Of a DNA stretch of 64,000 nt, positions 45,427 to 57,556 are shown piece after piece. A model generated the notes under the pieces. That model ran no database searches, was not told where the DNA came from, and saw nothing but the letters and a program-made list of their open reading frames with translations. The stretch is from Powellomyces hirtus (taxonomy: Eukaryota > Chytridiomycota > Chytridiomycetes > Spizellomycetales > Powellomycetaceae): assembly GCA_025526995.1 (NCBI GenBank), contig JAHLKG010000022.1, positions 124,001-188,000 of the forward strand. Direction: 5' to 3'. The translations under genes and the position numbers were made by a program. The first letter of the stretch is position 1. Each line of letters starts with the position of its first letter.

Positions 45427-46513
45427 CGTGGTTCTACTCGATATTGCGGAAACCGAAAGTATGCAGGAAATTGATGGAGAGCGGTGTGTGGTCAATGCGG
45501 ATGAATGAGGTTGGGGGCTGTCAATTGTTCTAGAAAGTTTTTTTGTTCAAGAAGATAATAATGGGGGAAAGGGGGAGAGACGGCATGCGATCCCATATAA
45601 AAGCTATCGATAGTACGGCGCCAAGCAAGTTCAAGACTAACCGCGCGCGAGTGGATTAATCATTCGGACCGACAAGCAAAGCCAAGATGCGGTCACTGAT
45701 GACTACAGAAAGTACCGGAGGCTGTGCACGTGTGAAATAAAAGTGAACCTGGGCCAGAGTGAGTCATCACACCGCACAACGTCACCAACAAACAAACGAA
45801 CAAACACAGCGCTTCCTTCCCAATCCACGTCCCGTGGCTCGGTAGTGTCTCAGCCACCAACTTGAACCGCAATTGAACCCAACGAACGATATGTCGATGG
45901 AGGCTTAGCCGCGCGGTTCCCATCATGCACACAGAAATCAGTAATTCGTCAAAAATCTATTTCACAAGTGCGTTTCTTCCAAATATCAAATATGGCTACG
46001 GAAGCGCATAATCGAGAACAGATAATGGACAGCACATGTTAGCGTGGCCGAAGAGAGACACCAGTATGTGCAAGGATACATGATGATGAATGTAGCGCGG
46101 ATGTATACAAGGAAGAAACCAAATCAAAAGTGACAACATTGTCTGGCGTTGCCGTGCGGTATGAAGACTCTTCATCCTTCGTTGGTAGAGACAACGGACC
46201 ATACTCAGTATATGGGTCAGGCGTACTTCTACATCAACGCAGACATGCCGAGACCATCGGGAAGTTCCTGCGTGCACTTATATAGCACGGAGGATACGAT
46301 GACATGTCAATTACAGTTGCCTTCTTTCATCAGAAAGCCAGGGCCGCAAAGACACAAGTCAAAGCAAGTCACATGACTATTTACACGTGATGTTACTGCG
46401 CATCAAAATAGGCGTAAGCCAACGTTTTCAGTTCACAAACTTTTTGACGCTCTCCAAACGACTCGTTCGTCAAATTTCCAAGGACCTCAGGACGAAACAC
46501 ACAAACGTCAACC
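45427..46513. other. Divergent intergenic region of about 1.1 kb
   Basis: Lies between two divergent starts. Only short frames on both strands. An AT-rich TATAAAA-like stretch is at 45597-45603. Nothing else supportable. Confidence 0.5.
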
Positions 46514-47849
46514 ATGTCGCTTATGGAAATCTCGCAACCGACGGTGGACCGTCTGGACCAGGACAACAACCTGTCCGACCCGTCCGTCGTCACAAAGTAC
46601 ACGACCGGTGCTGACATTGCAAATGGTAAGGCGTCAAAGGAATTCATGGTCCAAACTCGCTCGAACATTCTGAACTTATGTCGTTCTTAGCTGTCATGAA
46701 GCAGCTTCTGCCCCTGGTGGTTGTTGGCGCGCGCATCATCGACTTGTGCTCACAGGGAGACGCTATGATTCTCGCCGAGACCAGCAAAGTGCATAAGAAG
46801 GGAGAACGGGGTATTGCGAGACCGACTTGTTTGTGTGTTAACAACTTGGTGCGGAATTCAACACCCGTCGATGACAACGAGGCTGTCACGCTGAAGGATG
46901 GAGATCTAGTCAAAATGTAAGTTGAAAATGGCGCTGGAGACGGCTCTTGCATAGCGGAGTAAGAGCTGACCCTCGTGCGTCGCTTGCTTTTAGTGATCTT
47001 GGTGTCCACATCGACGGATACATCTCGGCTCTTGCCCATACCACCATTGTCACCAGCACTCCATCTACTCCTATCAGCGGCCCACAAGCCGACGTGGTCT
47101 GCGCCGCGCACTACGCCTCCATCGCCGCCCTTAACCTGCTGACACCCGGTGTGTCCAGCGAGGAGATCACCCAAGCCGTCACCGGCATTGCCGCACACTT
47201 CAACTGCACGCCCGTCCACTCCACCTTCTCTCGACAAGTCAAGCGATTTCTTCTCAACGGCGGCAACTCGATCGCCAACTCCACCGAACCCGAACACGCT
47301 GACGCCGCCGCTGCAGAGTCCTACACTCCCTTTGAAGTCGAGGCCGGCGACGCCTACGTCCTCGACATTGTCCTCTCTACAGGTTCCGGACAAGTCAAGG
47401 ACATCCACCAGCAGCGGCCCAACGTCATCACCCGTGACGTCAACCGCTTCTACAACCTCAAACACCAATCTTCTCGCAAAACCCTCTCCGCCGTCGCTTC
47501 CACCTTCTCCGTTTTCCCCTTCCCTACCCGCTCCCTCCTCGCCCTCGACCGGACCCACCGCATTGGTGTCCAGGAATGCCTCGCTCATTCCCTCCTTGTC
47601 CCGGAATGGATGCAGATTGAACAATCTGGCCAATATGTTGCCCGGTTTGCCATGACAGTCCTTGTCCGCCCGACGTCCGCTGGTGGACCCCTCCGCATCA
47701 CCGCTGCCGACCTCCAGCTGCCGTACGTCCACTCGGAGATTGACATTGGGACGTCGCAGTACGCGGACACAATCAGCGGAAATAAAACCCGATCGACAAA
47801 GAGCAAGAAGGCGATTGCTGCTCCCGCATCCTCCATGGATCTGTCGTAG
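46514..47849 (+). CDS. EBP1/PA2G4-like protein (pita-bread fold, M24 family)
   Basis: Homologue of ErbB3-binding protein 1, a ribosome-associated protein with a methionine-aminopeptidase fold that lacks peptidase activity. Three exons: 46514-46625, 46691-46916, 46994-47849; 397 aa, as in human PA2G4 (394). Landmarks: VVTKYTTGADIAN near the N-terminus, DLCSQGDAMI, KKGERGIARPTCLCVNN, IDLGVHIDGYISALAHT and YNLKHQSSRKTLS. The C-terminus is Lys/Ser-rich. Metal ligands of true aminopeptidases are not apparent, as expected for EBP1. Both splice junctions keep phase. Confidence 0.9.
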
Positions 47850-48399
47850 ATGTAGTCTTACCCCACCTCTCCCCTAACCGTCCTGTCACCATTTATTATA
47901 TTTGTCGCATTTCTTACACGTCACTGTCATAGAAGTCACGTTGTGATAGTTGTTTTCACACCCGCCTCTTTTGTCTATATATTATGCTGGGAAGTCCCTT
48001 AAATACATTGAGGAAGAGGCCGGCTTCCGAAAATGTCATCCTTCAATCATACCAAACTTTTGTTGCCTTGGTATACAAACCCGCACGAGACCATCTCTGA
48101 AGTCGGGTTTTTCCTTATCATCCGCGCCTGAAAGACAACCATCTCAAGAACGTCCCGAAATTCGTTGCGCAAGCAATCCTTTAAAAGAAATATGAATGAA
48201 GCAGTTGTTATTGGGTTTTGTCATTGTCTCTTCAATCGGTTGTCAGAGCAACAACTGAAGAACCGTCTGTGTCCGAACAGCGCGGACGTGGACTCCCTCA
48301 AATCCTTTTGAGACCTCTTCCCCTCCCTCCCTCTTTTTACAAGCAATCTCCGCACCCATTTATACCACTCCTCGCTCCCCACCCCTCACTCATAACACA
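47850..48399. other. Intergenic, PCNA upstream region
   Basis: 550 bp between the EBP1 stop and the PCNA start. Pyrimidine-rich just before the PCNA ATG (48310-48395). No gene seen. Confidence 0.55.
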
Positions 48400-49420
48400 A
48401 TGCTCGAAGCCCGTCTCGCTAAAGCCGCCATCCTCAAGAAGCTCCTCGACGCCATCAAGGAGCTCGTCACGGACGCCAACTTTGATTGCAATGACTCTGG
48501 GATCGCTCTCCAGGCGATGGACAACTCACATGTGGCGCTGGTAGCCCTGATGCTCCGATCCCAGGGGTTCGAGCACTTTCGTTGCGACCGTAACCACTCG
48601 TTGGGTATCTCCTTGGCTAGTCTGAGCAAGGTCTTGAAATGCGCGGGGAATGATGATATGTTGACGATCAAGAGTGAGGAGGATGGGGATATCCTTCAGT
48701 TGGTTTTTGAAAGCCCGAGTATGTCACAGATTCTGGATTCCATTGAATTAATGGTTATTTGAAACGCTCTGCATGTATTAACACAGGCGTTCGAAAAACT
48801 AGGTTCGGACACAATTAGTGAATACGACTTGAAGCTGATGGATATCGACTCTGAGCACTTGGGCATCCCAGACACGGCCTACGACGCCGTTGTCAAGATG
48901 CCCTCGGTTGCATTCCAGCGTATTTGCAGAGATCTTTCTAACTTGAGCGAGTCAGGTAATGCATCTGCCGCGTGCGCCGGTCTCAAACACTCAAAGAAGG
49001 ATGGCTGACGTCAATGAACGACCCACAGTGTCAATCGAAGTGGACAAGGAAGGCATCCGCTTCAGCGCGGCTGGAGAGATGGGTAACGGAAACACCCGTA
49101 TCAAGCAGGGCTCAGCCGTCGACGACGAAGGCGTCGCCACCACGATCGAACTCAACCAGTCGGTGAACCTCACCTTTTCCCTAAAGTACCTCAGCAACTT
49201 CACCAAAGCCACCCCGCTTTCCGACACGGTCAGCCTCAACATGAGTGCGGACGTGCCACTGTTGGTGGAGTACAAAGTTAGCGAGATTGGATACATCAGG
49301 TGAATGACATGTCGCAACTTTGCACAAAGGTTTTGAACTCGAGCGCTGACCATCTCGTTCCCCTTTTTTCGCAACAATTACAGATATTACTTGGCACCCA
49401 AAATTGGTGACGATAACTGA
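48400..49420 (+). CDS. PCNA: Proliferating cell nuclear antigen (sliding clamp)
   Basis: Homotrimeric DNA clamp for polymerase delta, FEN1 and repair factors. Four exons: 48400-48718, 48803-48955, 49029-49299, 49384-49420; 259 aa, the family length. The start [20 protein letters not shown] and the block [19 protein letters not shown] are diagnostic, followed by the inter-domain [17 protein letters not shown] and the end [10 protein letters not shown]. For the first intron the acceptor must be the AG at 48801-48802; the earlier CACAG would break the frame. The sequence is ordinary PCNA with no missing motif. Confidence 0.96.
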
Positions 49421-49654
49421 GCGGCAGAATAGCGTTTCCAGGAGTAGAGGCACTTGATAGTTAGGCCGGCTTTCTTCTATCTAACATTTGGCTCGGGCTA
49501 TGTACATTTCTTTCCAATGCCGTACGCGGCTTTTTTTATTCCCATTGCCTCCATCGATGAGATGTTTTGAGAAATGCAGTGATGGAACTGGTTTTTTTGG
49601 TTTGAATACCACGATAGACCCGTAGCACTATTTCTTCTACGGTCACACAGAGAT

Positions 49655-50160
49655 CTATGGAGCATGCTGAAAAAACGAGTGATGGAACTTTGCAAACGAC
49701 CTCGCCATGTTGGCATTTTTGGCATCCCCCGTTTGCCCGCGAGCGTTGGCGAGCATGGCAAGATGCTCGTACATTGCGCAGCCATTTGGAATGGATTTAC
49801 TGTTTTCATGCTTGCTCTGTGAAAAGAGATGTAATCGATGATTGAGGGAGGTAGGATGGTCCGGTTGCCTTTGCGAGCGGCGAGGTTCTTTCTCGGTCAA
49901 TGAACCTGCTCCATGGCCCTAATGCACAAGCATCTTCTCTTTCGACCAATTCGCGATCTCAGCAGATTTGTGTTTTCCATGGATCCCGCCATTTCCACAT
50001 ATATTGGTCTTTTCCGAAATTTCCTAGATCCGCTTTCTTCCAATTTCCAATAACTTGCCTTTGCCACAGTACCCGATACTTCCAAAAATGCGTTGTTCCG
50101 TAGTTTCCCCCGATTCGCTATTTCACCCTCCAATAGATAAGCGTCCGCCTTCTGCCTCAG
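49655..50160 (-). CDS. Candidate two-exon gene, unknown, 5' end unresolved
   Basis: The 3' exon 49655-49816 encodes a protein-like stretch ending in SFAKFHHSFFQHAP. It joins in phase across an 89-nt intron with a good pyrimidine tract to an open frame 49906 to about 50160 that contains QKADAYLLEGEIANRGKLRN. The frame has no clear initiator, so an upstream exon is likely. The upper segment is helical and charged. I recognise no family. The gene converges on PCNA, 234 bp from its stop. Confidence 0.4.
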
Positions 50161-50845
50161 CGCCGAGGTGCAGAAAAAGAGGAGAGGGTGGCGGGGGAGA
50201 GATGCACGCTTTTATACTGTACACTAGTCGAGGCACTGCACTTGGCCCCTTCTTTGCGTTTTTTTTTTTTTTGCGCACAGGTTGACGAAAACATTATGTG
50301 CTCAATATTGTTCCCGCCAACACGGAGATCACAAAACCCGCTATTGGGAATCCTGGAAGAGAGACCCTTCCAGTAAACTGGTCAATCGAATCAATGACTA
50401 TTCTGAAGCGATTGTACATATTCATTCATGGATGACGCCCGAAGGCGTTCATTGCGCCGCGCAGAGTCGCTTCCCAACCAACCCCAACCAACGTCCTTAG
50501 TATATAAACGCCGCGAGCGTCCCCCTCCGCCGTTGTGCGTTAGGGTTCGGATCTCAATATTACAGTTTTTGAGTATAGCGCAAGTTGGCGTTTCTTTGCG
50601 TTGATCTCGTGGGATGTGGTATGTAAATCACAATTTGAATTGGAAGTTCTGGAGGACATTACCAGCATGTCAGCTCATTCTGTACCACAGTGCTCTATCT
50701 TTAATACTGGAGGTCACGTTGAACAGGTTAAAAGAAACCGACGTGCCCCCGTACTAGTAGACTGTGGAATAGTACAGCAAATGTCCCCTTTTTCCCTCCT
50801 GATTGAGCAAAGTCAACGAATGAGCAATTCTATTTGCAGCTCTTC
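50161..50845. other. Intergenic region upstream of the deacetylase relic
   Basis: About 680 bp. It includes a T13 run ending at 50271 and a TATATAAA sequence at 50501. No complete gene seen. Confidence 0.5.
50501..50508 (+). promoter_or_regulatory. TATA-like element
   Basis: The sequence tatataaa sits about 350 bp before the deacetylase relic. It could be that gene's old promoter, but this rests on the motif alone. Confidence 0.25.
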
Positions 50846-50853
50846 CCACGTTG

Positions 50854-51964
50854 TGCGTGCCAGTAACTGGAAGGCGGCTTGTGAGCCTCAAATTTGATGA
50901 TGGTCCAGCAGAACCCAACACTATCTTGAAATTGAATGAACTCAGCTTGGCAAAACTTACTGCAACGTTCCACCTTAAATGACCTGGCTCAGGGATCCTA
51001 AGATCACGGATATCCTAAAGCGGATCCACAATGAGGGGCATGTGGTCGGGTTCAGTACGTGAGATAAGACTTCCCCAGATTTCCCTCGCCAAACTGACAA
51101 ATGTTGCTCATCCCGTTTTGGATCAACTCGACATCAGCAAAAGACTGCTGGGAAGTGGGGAGGCGCTGGTTGAAATCGAGCTGTTGAACATGGCCAAAGT
51201 TGTCCATGATCTCATTGGCGTGTGGCCAAAGTTTGTCCGCATGCCGCACAAGAAAGTCATTAAAGAAATACTGGAGAAAATATCCAACAACGGTTTTCTT
51301 GTGGGGATGGGAGACTGACGGCTATGGTGATGTGATGCAATCTGAGCCCCGTCTCTTTGAAACAGCATGCTGACTATGTTGAAATGATCGTATTTGTTCG
51401 ACAAATTTTTCATTCAGATTACAATATAACCCTTGCCGCCACGCAAGAGAAGCCAACTCAGACGGCTGACAACATTGCATTTTAAGCATACAAGCAGCCC
51501 ATTGTGCTTTTCCACGACGCCTCCGACGTCACAGCATACACCCTCAATGACACGCTGAGGATCCTCAAAGCTGCTTATCCGGCGGAGTTGGTGATCCTTG
51601 CCGAATGCCTCGCGGTGTCTCCGTGCCGCAAGGTCAATTGGCCTGCGTCGATGCCCAGCGGGCTACGGCAGTACTGCGAGCTCCAATACCGCAAAGACGC
51701 CAACCACTGGCACTTGAACGTTTCCGGATCCGTGAATGCGGACAGCGGCTCCACAGTCGATGAAACGGCAGCTGATGGCACTACAGTTGGGACTAAAGAT
51801 AGCACTGCAGATGACCGGTGGCACTTTAGATGGCACTACAGATAGCAAAGCCGCGAACAGCGACACCGAGGGGGGTCTATAGTGGCATCATGATGGGCAC
51901 GACCGCATCTGAAAGCCTGGTCGCGATGGCGGTCTTTTCAGCCATTTTCATGTACTGCCTTTGA
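50854..51964 (+). pseudogene. Decayed chitin (polysaccharide) deacetylase, CE4 family
   Basis: Family landmarks appear in order but in different frames. CVPVTGRRLVSLKFDDGP carries the NodB FDDGP metal motif; then ATFHL; a stop at 50980; DPKITDILKRIHNEGHVVG in another frame; a stop at 51060; LIGVWPKFVRMPH; a stop near 51316; a stop near 51485; IVLFHDASDVTAYTLNDTLR; a Ser/Thr/Asp-rich linker; and a hydrophobic end stopping at 51962-51964 that fits a GPI-anchor signal. The HxxxH zinc motif expected after GHVVG is not recognisable. In life such enzymes convert cell-wall chitin to chitosan. Frameshifts, stops and lost ligands argue for a dead copy; unusual introns could explain at most one or two breaks. 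Confidence 0.7.
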
Positions 51965-52238
51965 ATTTGACTATCTGCTCCTGCCTTGGTGAAAATTTCA
52001 GCATGTCGATTACTGTTGAAAACATCATCGCCACCAGCTTAGCAGGCTAGGCCGATCATGACGCTTTGCGGGCAATGAAGGATACTAATTTCACGATCGA
52101 ATCAACATTTATTGTGATATAAATGGACTGCAACAAGATTGTCAGGGTATTCTTACCTGTAATCTGGGAATAGCTTGAATGTTTCGTCCAGTGAAGAAGG
52201 ATGCAACGATATCCGTGAGCAGATAGTGAGCACGGAGA

Positions 52239-54871
52239 CTACCAAGACAGCAAACTTTTTAGCAATGATGAAGATCTATCAGAAGAAACGGAAGCGCCAT
52301 AATACCTCGTTGACAGGTATTTGTACTGATAAAAGATTGAAGAGAACTCTAATGGAGCATTCTGTACCGAAGTTGATCAAGATCGTCGACACCCATACAT
52401 ATTGATTGCCCTCATGCCCTACCTTTAGTACCATGCAAACCGTACGTGGGGTTTCAGCTTCAGTCACGGAGGTTGTCTGGCGGGGCCCAGACCATAGGCA
52501 CTTGAACCAGGTGCGAGGCAATGCAACTTCGTTAACAGAGCACACGTCCAAAGTGATGCCAGCTACCAAAACTCATCTGTCAGCCAGAAAGGATGCGGGC
52601 AGAGCACGCTGTTAAACATCAACAGCATACCGGGCAATCGCTGAGGGTCCTTGAGCCTCAACATGATGGCAAACAGTGGGAAGTGATTGACAACTCCAAG
52701 AGCGATCTCAGCCGCGCCATGCAGTATGACGATTGTCACCCGAATCTATGGAATTAAGGCTTGTCAGCAATGCGCGAAATTTACGCTCAACCACGGTCAC
52801 CTACTAAGGAGAAGAGCACGTAATACACCGCAACGGTCGGAAATAGGAATATCAGGAGAGTGAACAGGATCGTTCCCAGCAACAGTTGGTCAAGGCCATA
52901 TTCGACCGAATCGATTCGGTTCTTTTCTGTATTCTTCTTTTTGCCTTGGAGGTGAACGGTCCGTCAGTAAACATGTCGCAGTTGACTTGAGACAAAGGAC
53001 CTTACCTCGGAAAAGCGTAAATAGCGCCACAATCACTTTCACTTGCCAAAAGTACAATTTGCTGGCGACCACATAACAAAGATGCAGATGCAGGGAAACG
53101 AGGGAACCCAAGTCCATGAAGAGCGAGACGCACATCGAGACACCCAGGAAACTAGATATCCCTATCCCGGCAATCACTTGAGATAGGTTCGGACGGAGTA
53201 ATTGGGTCCATCCTACATCAACATTGTGAGTAAATGGCAGAGAGGCAGGTATGCTGTGATTACATGACGCACCACTCCAGAGAGATAGAAGGGAGAGGAA
53301 CATTTCCCCAAGGAAGCCATTGAGCTCCGCATTCAGTTTCAGTCCGGCGGGGGAGCCCATGAGCCAAGATATCATGCTTCGTGCGGTGCCGACCGTAATA
53401 TTCTAATGTGAAAATCGTTAAGTACACAAACGGCGCAGGGGAACCGGTCTTGTACCTACCATGATAAACTCATCGACAAACTGCGCAAAGTAATCCGAAT
53501 TCTCCATCAGGAAAGTTCCCAGTGCAATGCCGAATAGGACATCGTTTGCTATCAGCCAGACGGTATTGTAAAAACTGAGGAATGTAAAATCTGGGATCGT
53601 TAGATCTTGTCTCACTTGAGACACCACAAACAGTCCTGGGACACCACTTACCCGATGTACCGCGCCTGTGCCAACTTGGAGAGCTTGTTTGGGGTTCTGC
53701 GCCAGTGCTGATACTGCTGCGGCCAGAAGCAAGTCTGCTGCAATCGAAGATCGATTTGCTGTGCTAAACAAACGGACATAAGGAATCAAAGAGCGCAAAA
53801 ACACCACTCTACAATCGAACCTGTGGCTGATATGTCTTTCAAGGCTGCTCCTTGAAAGAGCCACGGTGGGAACCTCGCGTTGAAGAACCATATAGCTGCC
53901 AGCGCTATCAGGCGCAAAAATGCCACAAGACAGTTAAACAGATTTTGGAGCATTTGACAGCTCAGCGCATTGTGGATGGCATCGCTGACTCTGTGCAGAG
54001 GACGTCGCCCGCTCAGATGTCGGTTCAGTCCATTGTGAACAGAGCCACAAAGATTGATCTGATCACATCACAAGCTTAGTGTGGAATCACACGGTCGTGG
54101 CTTTCCGTGGGTGATGGGTTTACATACTTGGTGTAAAGTCAACTCCCAGTCCTGAACCGACGGCTCCTGCGCCTTCATCGCAAAACCAGCCTTCCGCTGA
54201 ATGATCGTTCCCCGCTTTGATCCAACCACTCCATTGGTTACAGAGTTCAAACCCATGTTCAAACTATTCAGTGCATCCCTCAGGGTAGATATGTCGAACA
54301 TCAGCGGCTCAAGCGAGTAGTACTGGAGAGCTCGCGAGTTCGCGCGTGAGAAGAAGATCAAGCGTGTAGAACCGCATGGTATCCGCGAGGGTCCTCGGTA
54401 GTACGATCTGGGAATATTGCCGATTAGGATATCATGCCGTTGAGGATGCGGTGTGTTGTGTTATACCTTGAGTCAAGAACACCATCATCGTTCAAGTGGA
54501 AGAAGCCGACGACGGGCGCAGTATGTCTCTTCAAAGAATCTTTGAGATGTCAGCTAGAGCGCAATCCTTGCAAAGATTTTGGACTTTTTACCAAGTGTCT
54601 TTGATGACATCTCGCCACACGCAGTATCGCAGATCCCCACAACTTTCGGCGGGAGCTCCTTATCCTTCACCGACTCCAAAAACGTCTTCAACGCCTCGAT
54701 ACAGCCGGCAGGCACCATCGCGGCAACGCAAATACACAAGTTCAGGGTGGACCACCCGACCAGGTAATACAGTCCCGTGTCCTTCCAACAACGCTGCAGT
54801 TGTTTGGGCCAGAACACACTAGCTATGGCGCTCGACTCCTCCGACTCAGAAACTACTTCTGCGCCGCTCAT
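52239..54871 (-). CDS. GPI1: GPI1/PIG-Q subunit of the GPI-GlcNAc transferase
   Basis: Subunit of the ER complex that adds GlcNAc to phosphatidylinositol, the first step of GPI-anchor synthesis. Twelve exons (complement): 54592-54871, 54467-54539, 54128-54407, 53821-54058, 53652-53763, 53460-53574, 53273-53402, 53006-53212, 52805-52944, 52631-52745, 52446-52562, 52239-52348; 638 aa. Landmarks: VFWPKQLQ at the N-terminus, AQQIDLRLQQ, FYNTVWLIANDVLFGIALG, WLMGSPAGLKLNAELNGFLG, LDQLLLGTILFTLLIFLFPT and NHFPLFAIMLRLKDPQRLP. Several helices are predicted by hydrophobicity. Every junction keeps phase; the last two introns are the least secure. Confidence 0.9.
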
Positions 54872-55297
54872 TCTGCTTTCTGTGCACTACTTGGCCAAAT
54901 GCTTTTAAATGCTAGCAGGAAATATGTATTTGTTGGTTTTAAAATATCTTGGAAGTGTTTTGCTTTGTGTTCTATCTATTCTGCACACACCTTCCCCTCC
55001 GCTTCGGCGCTTGCAATTTTGTCAAGGAATGCAGCAAGGACGACGAATACGACCAGCAGCAAAATGGAAACAGAATATTCGGTGTATGAAATCATGCATT
55101 ACCAACGGACTCAGCCGAAAGTCTATTTGACATGGTGCACGGCCAACCAAATGGACATTTGGAAGACGTCTTCGTCACACGCGTCAAGCAAATCTCCGGA
55201 CGCGACAGCCACAGAAGCCGCAATTTGACATTGCGTTCGCAAACTTTAACACACCACGAATTCGCCAGAACTTTAGTGAGATAAATCTATCGGAACT
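54872..55297. other. Divergent promoter region
   Basis: 426 bp between the PIG-Q and TRAPPC2 starts. Short frames only; no further gene supported. Confidence 0.5.
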
Positions 55298-55914
55298 ATG
55301 TCCAGCAGCTCCTACTTTGTGATTGTAGGAACACGCGACAACCCACTCTACGAAGCAGAATTGGGTCCGCAATCGCGCGCTGACGGTGGAGGGAAGAAGG
55401 ATGAGCATAAACATCTCAACCAATTCATTGTGCACGCTGCGTTGGACGTCGTGGAGGATTTGATGTGGGGCACCAATGCAATGTTAGTCTCGTAGATACC
55501 GGTCCAATTTATTTTGTCGGGATAACTAAATTCGGGTTTAGGTATCTGAAGGTGGTTGACAAGTTCAACGAGTGGTTTATCTCGGCGTATGTGACGGCAA
55601 GTGGTATGTATATGGGTTCAGCTCGTGAGTTCGACGTCATGATTTCACAGCTCAACAAAACCATCTCACAGGAGCCAAGCTGATGCTCTTGCACGACGCT
55701 ACCAATACGGATGGTATCCGAGGTTTTTTCCAAGATACTCATGAGCTATACATAAAGGTAGGGTGGGCAGTGCTGCTCTTACGTGTCTTCCCAGTTTGTC
55801 GCTCAACATATTCTCCATCAGACCCTCCTGAACCCCTTCACCGATATAAATTCACCCATCACATCAACGACCTTCGACACCAAAGTACGAGCGCTGGCGC
55901 GCAAGTACCTATGA
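55298..55914 (+). CDS. TRS20: TRAPP complex subunit 2 (sedlin/Trs20)
   Basis: Longin-fold subunit of TRAPP, the Rab GEF and tethering complex of ER-Golgi traffic. Four exons: 55298-55482, 55542-55603, 55672-55757, 55822-55914; 141 aa, as in human sedlin. Landmarks: SYFVIVGTRDNPLYEAELG, FIVHAALDVVEDLMW, YLKVVDKFNEWFISAYVTAS, KLMLLHDATNTDGIRGFF and LLNPFTDINSPI. The last intron has a second in-frame acceptor 27 nt upstream that would insert nine residues; the downstream one matches the family length. Confidence 0.93.
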
Positions 55915-55955
55915 TTTTGGTGGTGGCCCGATGTGTTTTCTGTACATCTTTGTTG

Positions 55956-57556
55956 TTATATTTGCAAGGTGAAGATGCCACCCCTTCCATCAGTCATGCT
56001 AGCTTCCTGCGCTCGTAAACCAACTCGATAGAGGTACTCTCGTATCGCCGGCAGGACTTTAGCCTTCTGGCCGCGCGAATGATTCCCCGTTCCCGTCACT
56101 ATCACGACTCGACCGGTGAACATCTCGCGCTTCAGTCTTGCAATACTTGCTTCGACCATCTCAACCGCCTCGTCGGGGTGTAGACCATGGAGGTCGATTG
56201 TCTGGCTACCGTCCTTGATAGATGAAGTGGTGTTGCGGCTCTCGAAGATACGCTGCCCAGCCTGGCGATGCAGCTCCTGCACCCTCTCATTGAGCCGATG
56301 AGCCCCAAGTGAGAAGGCTTTGGCTGCTGCTTTATTGCCAGCCAGATATGCTTCAGTAGCTCTGTGGAAAAGCCATCAGGTACGGCTTAGAACAATAATT
56401 GCACGTGGCACAATATATACCTTTGAAAAAGTTTGTTGCGCTGAATGGCTGCATCTATGGCCTCTTGTCGATATCTCAAGTATGAAGCTGCTAGAGTGTC
56501 TCCTGTAGATACCCATTTCACGTCAACGAGCTTCGTGGATCGCCTGTTCGGTGGTTTCGGTGCGGTATATGCGGCGGAGACTGCGGATGGACGTGCGCTA
56601 GGAGGTTTTTTGGCGACATCCACAAATTTCTGCGTAGGTCCCCAGAAATCAATCTTGGGCTTCGAAGCCGGCTTGGGGGCCCCCAATGCAGGAAAATCTT
56701 CCACGGTTGCTACTGGCTGGGCTTTTTTCGTTGCTGTGGAGGCTAGCGGCGAGGATGCGTACCCTGCGTTCTCGGCTCTTCCCATCAGGCTGCCGCCGTG
56801 CGTGAATGGACATGAATCTCCTTTGATACATCCTCCCGCCAGCCAGAATTTGCACACCAATGCCTCCGGGTCATGAGAGTACCAGCAATCTGACCTCAGA
56901 CACTCTCCTGCGAGGAAATGCCGGCACACCTGACGTCCAGGGTCTGCCGTGACGGACTCTACAAAGGATGTGGTCCCATAACCTGAAGTCGGCTGATACG
57001 ACTCGCTTGGTGGCTTCAGAAGAGCTTCCAGCGTCCGCTCCACGTTCCACCCGTTCGCCTCCAGTAGATCTTGTATCTCTTCCATCGACATATCCATGAA
57101 AACTGATTGTAGAATCTCCTCGGGAGAAAGCGCGTTGTATCCTTCTGCTTCTTCATAGCTGAGATACGCATCGTCGCCATCTCCAGCTTCTTCTGAAAGG
57201 TCTGCGGTGTTGGTATATGTCGGCGCCGCGTGCTCCGTGGTCATTGGGTAAAGGGTAAACTCCGGAGCATTCACATTGAATTTGAGAGGCTTCTTGGCAG
57301 TGACGACAGGCTTGACGACACCAATCTCTGCTTCTTCCACATCCAAGCTCTGGCCGCCATACTTGTCATATCCATCCAGGACGTCCCTAACAAAGAATTC
57401 TGCTGGCTTGGCTCCGAGAATGGGTTCAAACACTTCGAGCAGCGCTTCGCATTTATCGGCTGGGTCGAGTGGCTTCCGCAGAATGGTTTTGACGGTGGTG
57501 AGGTACGGTTCTGGGGGTATGCGGCTCTGTATCAGAAGCTTGTGCAGCCACGACAT
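55956..57556 (-). CDS. CCCH zinc-finger and Smr-domain protein
   Basis: Two exons (complement): 56421-57556 and 55956-56361; 513 aa. An N-terminal helical region is followed by a CUE/UBA-like helix set (LSPEEILQSVFMDMSMEEIQ), then two CCCH-like fingers (CRHFLAGECLRSDCWYSH and CKFWLAGGCIKGDSCPFTH), a linker with VEDFPALGAP (a PAM2/SUZ-like FPALG motif), and a C-terminal DUF1771 helix with an Smr domain. The Smr core shows IDLHGLHPDEAVEMV and VIVTGTGNHSRG. Smr domains often cut or nick RNA, and the fungal relatives are thought to act in mRNA quality control. The start is 153 bp from the divergent heme-binding gene. Confidence 0.85.

Noticed and set aside
50258..50280. T-run plus CAG as a 3' splice site
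   Set aside because: No coding exon follows in any frame, so it is taken as chance.
51031..51318. Fragment of a PLP-dependent decarboxylase
   Set aside because: The segment fits better inside the CE4 deacetylase motif order, with FDDGP upstream and HDASD downstream.
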